64,000 bases of DNA, from the NCBI GenBank assembly GCA_963920665.1, contig OY987269.1, forward strand, positions 14,138,501 through 14,202,500, in the 5' to 3' direction. Each line of letters opens with the position of its first letter. The stretch's first letter is position 1. Origin of the DNA: Straminergon stramineum (Eukaryota; Streptophyta; Bryopsida; Hypnales; Calliergonaceae). Under the pieces are notes generated by a model. That model did not search any database. It worked only from the letters and a program-made list of their open reading frames with translations, and had not been told where the DNA came from. This document shows positions 60,980 through 64,000 of this stretch, one piece after another. A program made the position numbers and the translations under genes.

Positions 60980-61579
60980 CTCCTAGCGAACTAAGTGTCC
61001 ATTCAACATTTGCAAGAAATCCCGGGTAGGCTTCTATGTACCAAGTCAATTTGGGTTGGATGTTCACAAAGTTTTGACACAACTAAAGGTGTAAACATGT
61101 ATTCTCTTGGTGATAATATAATTTTTTTCCAACTTTGAGTGCCTAAATTAAAAGTTAGGCTACCCAAAAAAATTCAAGTAGCTTGGGCAACTTTGGGCAA
61201 TATGTGCAAAATTCCTCCTCTACTTTTGAAATTTGGTAGGTGTATACTTAATATGATACATGATGCAATTGTCAAAAGAATTAACTATGAGTAGTACAAT
61301 AATCTCCCTCCAAAAGTCCATGAAGAATTAAAGTCTATTGACCTTCAATTGTTGGACATAGTTGGGAAATTTTTTTTTTCTAATTTCAAACGCTATAGTC
61401 CTTCAATCTATCTGGTAAGGTTTTTGAAATGTTTTTCACACATGTCCATAGTAGTCTAGTACATATTTGTAGGGTTGAACTTATTTTCTTAAACTTATTT
61501 GCAAAATTTTTTTGCACTATCCTAAATGATGGAAATTTTTGACGATTTTTATCTAAAAGGTGCCTTGGTCCCTAAGGGG
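60980..61579. mobile_element. TTAA-type miniature element, family A, copy 3 (600 bp)
   Basis: Flanks TTAA (60976-60979) and TCAA (61580-61583). Starts CTCCTAGCGAACTAAGTG and ends GCCTTGGTCCCTAAGGGG. The interior follows copies 1 and 2 (AAATCCCGGGTAGGCTTCTA; GTTGGATGTTCACAAAG; TTTTGACACAACTAAAGGTG). More diverged and slightly longer. Confidence 0.8.
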
Positions 61580-61583
61580 TCAA

Positions 61584-62141
61584 CTTTCAACAACTCTTCA
61601 AATAATCTTGGAAGTTGAATATTTTTTTCACTCATTGCCCATATTATTTATGAAAGTGATAGTCATGGCTTTCAATGAACTCATTACTTTTCATAATGTC
61701 TTTGCTTTGTTGTAAAATTAGAGGAATGAATTTGGATTCTATATTATTTAGTAGACATGTCATGGGATCAATAATATATGAATCTTTACCCAACACTTTG
61801 ATTTTCTTTATATTTATCTTTCCTTAAATTTAGCAAACTGGTTTATTAATTTCCAAAAATGATTGGCTTAAAAAATTTTACTTCTTTTTTGCCAAAGGTG
61901 CCCTCATGCTACAGTATACTTCAAGGCAATTGATCAAAAGGCACCATAGCATGCAACATAGGGAGTCAAGTTGTTTTTTTCCCAATTGAAAGAACTGTAT
62001 GTAAAAATTGATTGCATGTATGGTAGGAGGGTCAAACTTCTCTTAGGCATTTAGAATTGCACCCTACTTTAGCTCTAAAATAGACATGAGATGGTCCTTA
62101 AATAGACCTCTATAGACATTTGAATGGATTGAGAAAAAAAG
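61584..62141. other. Gene-free stretch
   Basis: Nothing recognised; any lectin-domain remnant of the kinase pseudogene could not be read here. Confidence 0.35.
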
Positions 62142-62143
62142 TA

Positions 62144-62717
62144 CTCCCTCTGTCCCAAAATGATCTTCCAAGTGCACATTCTACAAATTCATTTTAAATT
62201 ATTTGCTTGTAGTGACAATACATTGAAATCTACTTGTATATTTGCTGTAAAAGCTATCTATTAAAAATAATGATCCAAAATATGCATGGCTACCTACTGA
62301 AAATAGGAAGGTCAACTTTTGAGCTCCTTCTCAACAGTAGGTAGCCTCCCAAACTTGGACCAATGAAGATAAATCTCCACATCAGACTCGATAATTTTCA
62401 TTTAAAGTGTAGTAACATGATCAACACTTGATATGGACCCACTAAAAAATTGGAAGACTGCATGTAATCAATACAGTGCACCATGCAATCAGCACTCCAA
62501 ATCAATGGCCATCGGTGCTCCCTCATAATGGCCTCAAAATCAGACTTTTTAGTGTCCCAAACCTACACTTTGAAAATGAATTCTAAACTCAAATTTCTAG
62601 GATAAAAGGAGTGCATTGAACTCTACTTACAACTCAAAATGGGGCTAAAAATTGTTGTTTTTAGCCTTAATCCGGAACATTTTGTCCAACAAGAAGATCA
62701 TTTTGGGACAGAGGGAG
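62144..62717. mobile_element. Stowaway-type MITE (574 bp)
   Basis: The left end CTCCCTCTGTCCCAAAATGA continues TCTTC and is matched exactly in reverse by the right end GAAGATCATTTTGGGACAG then AGGGAG. TA flanks both sides (62142-62143, 62718-62719). The CTCCCTCYGTCCC terminus and TA duplication define Stowaway (Tc1/mariner-related) MITEs. Near-perfect ends suggest recent activity. Inside, GGCTACCTACTG (62288) and CAGTAGGTAGCC (62334) form a second hairpin. At 574 bp it is long for Stowaway. Confidence 0.93.
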
Positions 62718-63041
62718 TATTTTTTTTTGCAAGAGCCAATCATTGTCCTTGCTTTCCCATTTTTCTTTATAACTTCAAGTGAACAATTTATAGAAGACCT
62801 AGTGTCATATACAAGGGCCTATGACACAAATGTTTGAAAATTTATAACTAATCCAATAATGCTTCAAAAAATATGAAACCACTTGTGTTACATTCTACAT
62901 CTATTTTTCTTTATCTGAAAAATAAACTAAAAATGATTCCATGAAAAGAAATACATGAAAAGGCAGACTAGCCCTTAGATGAGTGGTTTATGAGCCCACT
63001 TCCTTAAACATTGAATAATAAGTATGTAGAGTTACAATTAA

Positions 63042-63609
63042 CCCCTAAACATCCAGATTCATCCCTAGAATCAATGATTTGAGAAAATTGTTATAGAGTA
63101 CTATTTGGAAGCACATTTTGGATTTGATATACAAATTAAAGTTGTAGATTTTGATTTTTAGATTCCATCTGTACAATTAGATTCACCAATGCTATCACCA
63201 ATCTTATTTTATAATTTTTGAATGAGAAATTCCAAAATTCTTTCAAAATTTGATTACAAGCAGAATATTATCATTTTTTGAGTAAATTTTTTTGGAATGG
63301 ATTTGAAATGAGGTTCTCTTGACATGGTGATTTTTTGACATTTTTTTGTTTTTCAAATCTATGACCTCATTTTGGCAAATCCAATTTTGAACTAAAGTCA
63401 ATACAATTTGACTACTTTACATCCTTGCACATTTATAATTTTAGAAAAATATGTATTCTAGTAACACCAAATACAACCTTTAGATAAGACAACAACTTCA
63501 TAACGTATCTCCACAAATTAAAACAACTTTCATCCAAGCAGCTAGGAGGATGAAACTTGATTTCCAATCTGTTCATTGTCCAGAAAATGGACGTCGGAGC
63601 GCTTAGGGA
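63042..63609. mobile_element. TTAA-flanked miniature element, family G (568 bp)
   Basis: TTAA at 63038-63041 and 63610-63613. The left end CCCCTAAACATCCAG and right end GGACGTCGGAGCGCTTAGGGA are imperfectly inverted. Length is close to family A but the interior differs. No coding capacity. Confidence 0.65.
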
Positions 63610-63613
63610 TTAA

Positions 63614-64000
63614 CCCATCACTGCCTATGGTCAGATAAAGTATGAAGATAGTTTGGGAGACTTGAGTGGAAATTGACTTGTAGCGTGAGATTGGAGACGG
63701 TGGCATTAGAGAAAGTTTGGACTCTCCAGAGGGTGGCCAGGAAGTGCCAATAGGGACCCTCACTATATTACATTTATTTTGATTGAAGAAATTTTCCCCT
63801 ATTTCTACACTTTGTCACTTCCAAATGTCAGAGCATTCACTGTCAAGTACTATTAGTTAGGGTTGTGACAAGTGTTGTTTTGATATTTGAAAGCACCCCC
63901 CAAGCACCTTCCTCTAACAATTGTGGAATAAAAAACTGAAATACACTTTTGGAACTCCCGATATTCACACAAGGTGAATCTTTGTTTTGTCAGAAAATTC
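63614..64000. other. Right-edge stretch
   Basis: No gene recognised before the window ends. Confidence 0.35.

Noticed and set aside
1..64000. CRISPR arrays, bacterial operons, rRNA or tRNA genes
   Set aside because: No regularly spaced repeat array, cloverleaf or rRNA core sequence was recognised; the window is plant nuclear DNA.

Overview
This is nuclear DNA of a land plant. Five recognisable spliced genes or gene parts and one dead receptor kinase sit in about 64 kb of AT-rich DNA full of small transposons. The genes have GT-AG introns of roughly 100 to 1,100 nt. Their families are plant-wide: VTI1 v-SNARE, pectate lyase, a BTB protein of the Arabidopsis At1g21780 type, an NPF transporter, MSH5 and a lectin-type receptor kinase. 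The species cannot be fixed from the window. A seed-free plant is only a guess.

Layout. 1.6-4.7 kb (+): complete VTI1-type v-SNARE in five exons. 4.7-27 kb: no recognisable gene; it holds many miniature inverted-repeat elements, a long hairpin, short retroposon tails and simple repeats. 27.7-31.0 kb (+): complete secreted pectate lyase in five exons. 31-38 kb: more small elements. 38.5-39.4 kb: three tandem copies of a ~295-bp repeat, each with a 10-codon ORF. 39.6-42.1 kb (+): complete MATH-like/BTB gene in four exons. 42-49.6 kb: gene-poor, with several miniature elements. 51.6-53.8 kb (+): an NPF4-like transporter whose first exon is uncertain. 54.9-56.1 kb (+): N-terminal exons of the meiotic MutS homologue MSH5, whose remaining body is not seen in the window. 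59.3-60.95 kb (-): receptor-kinase pseudogene with three in-frame TGA codons and a frameshift. 61-64 kb: TTAA-flanked elements and a Stowaway element.

The genes do not form a pathway or operon; each is an independent plant gene. The most unusual feature is a set of about fifteen small elements. Most begin CCC(C/T) and end with the complement, and most are flanked by TTAA. Two copies have matched non-TTAA 4-bp flanks (TTAG/TTAG and TCAA/TCAA). This shows a true 4-bp target duplication and points to piggyBac-type mobilisation, which is unusual for a land plant. Other elements show CACTA-type (ATT duplication), Tourist-type (TTA) and Stowaway-type (TA) hallmarks. All family assignments come from reading the sequence, without database searches.
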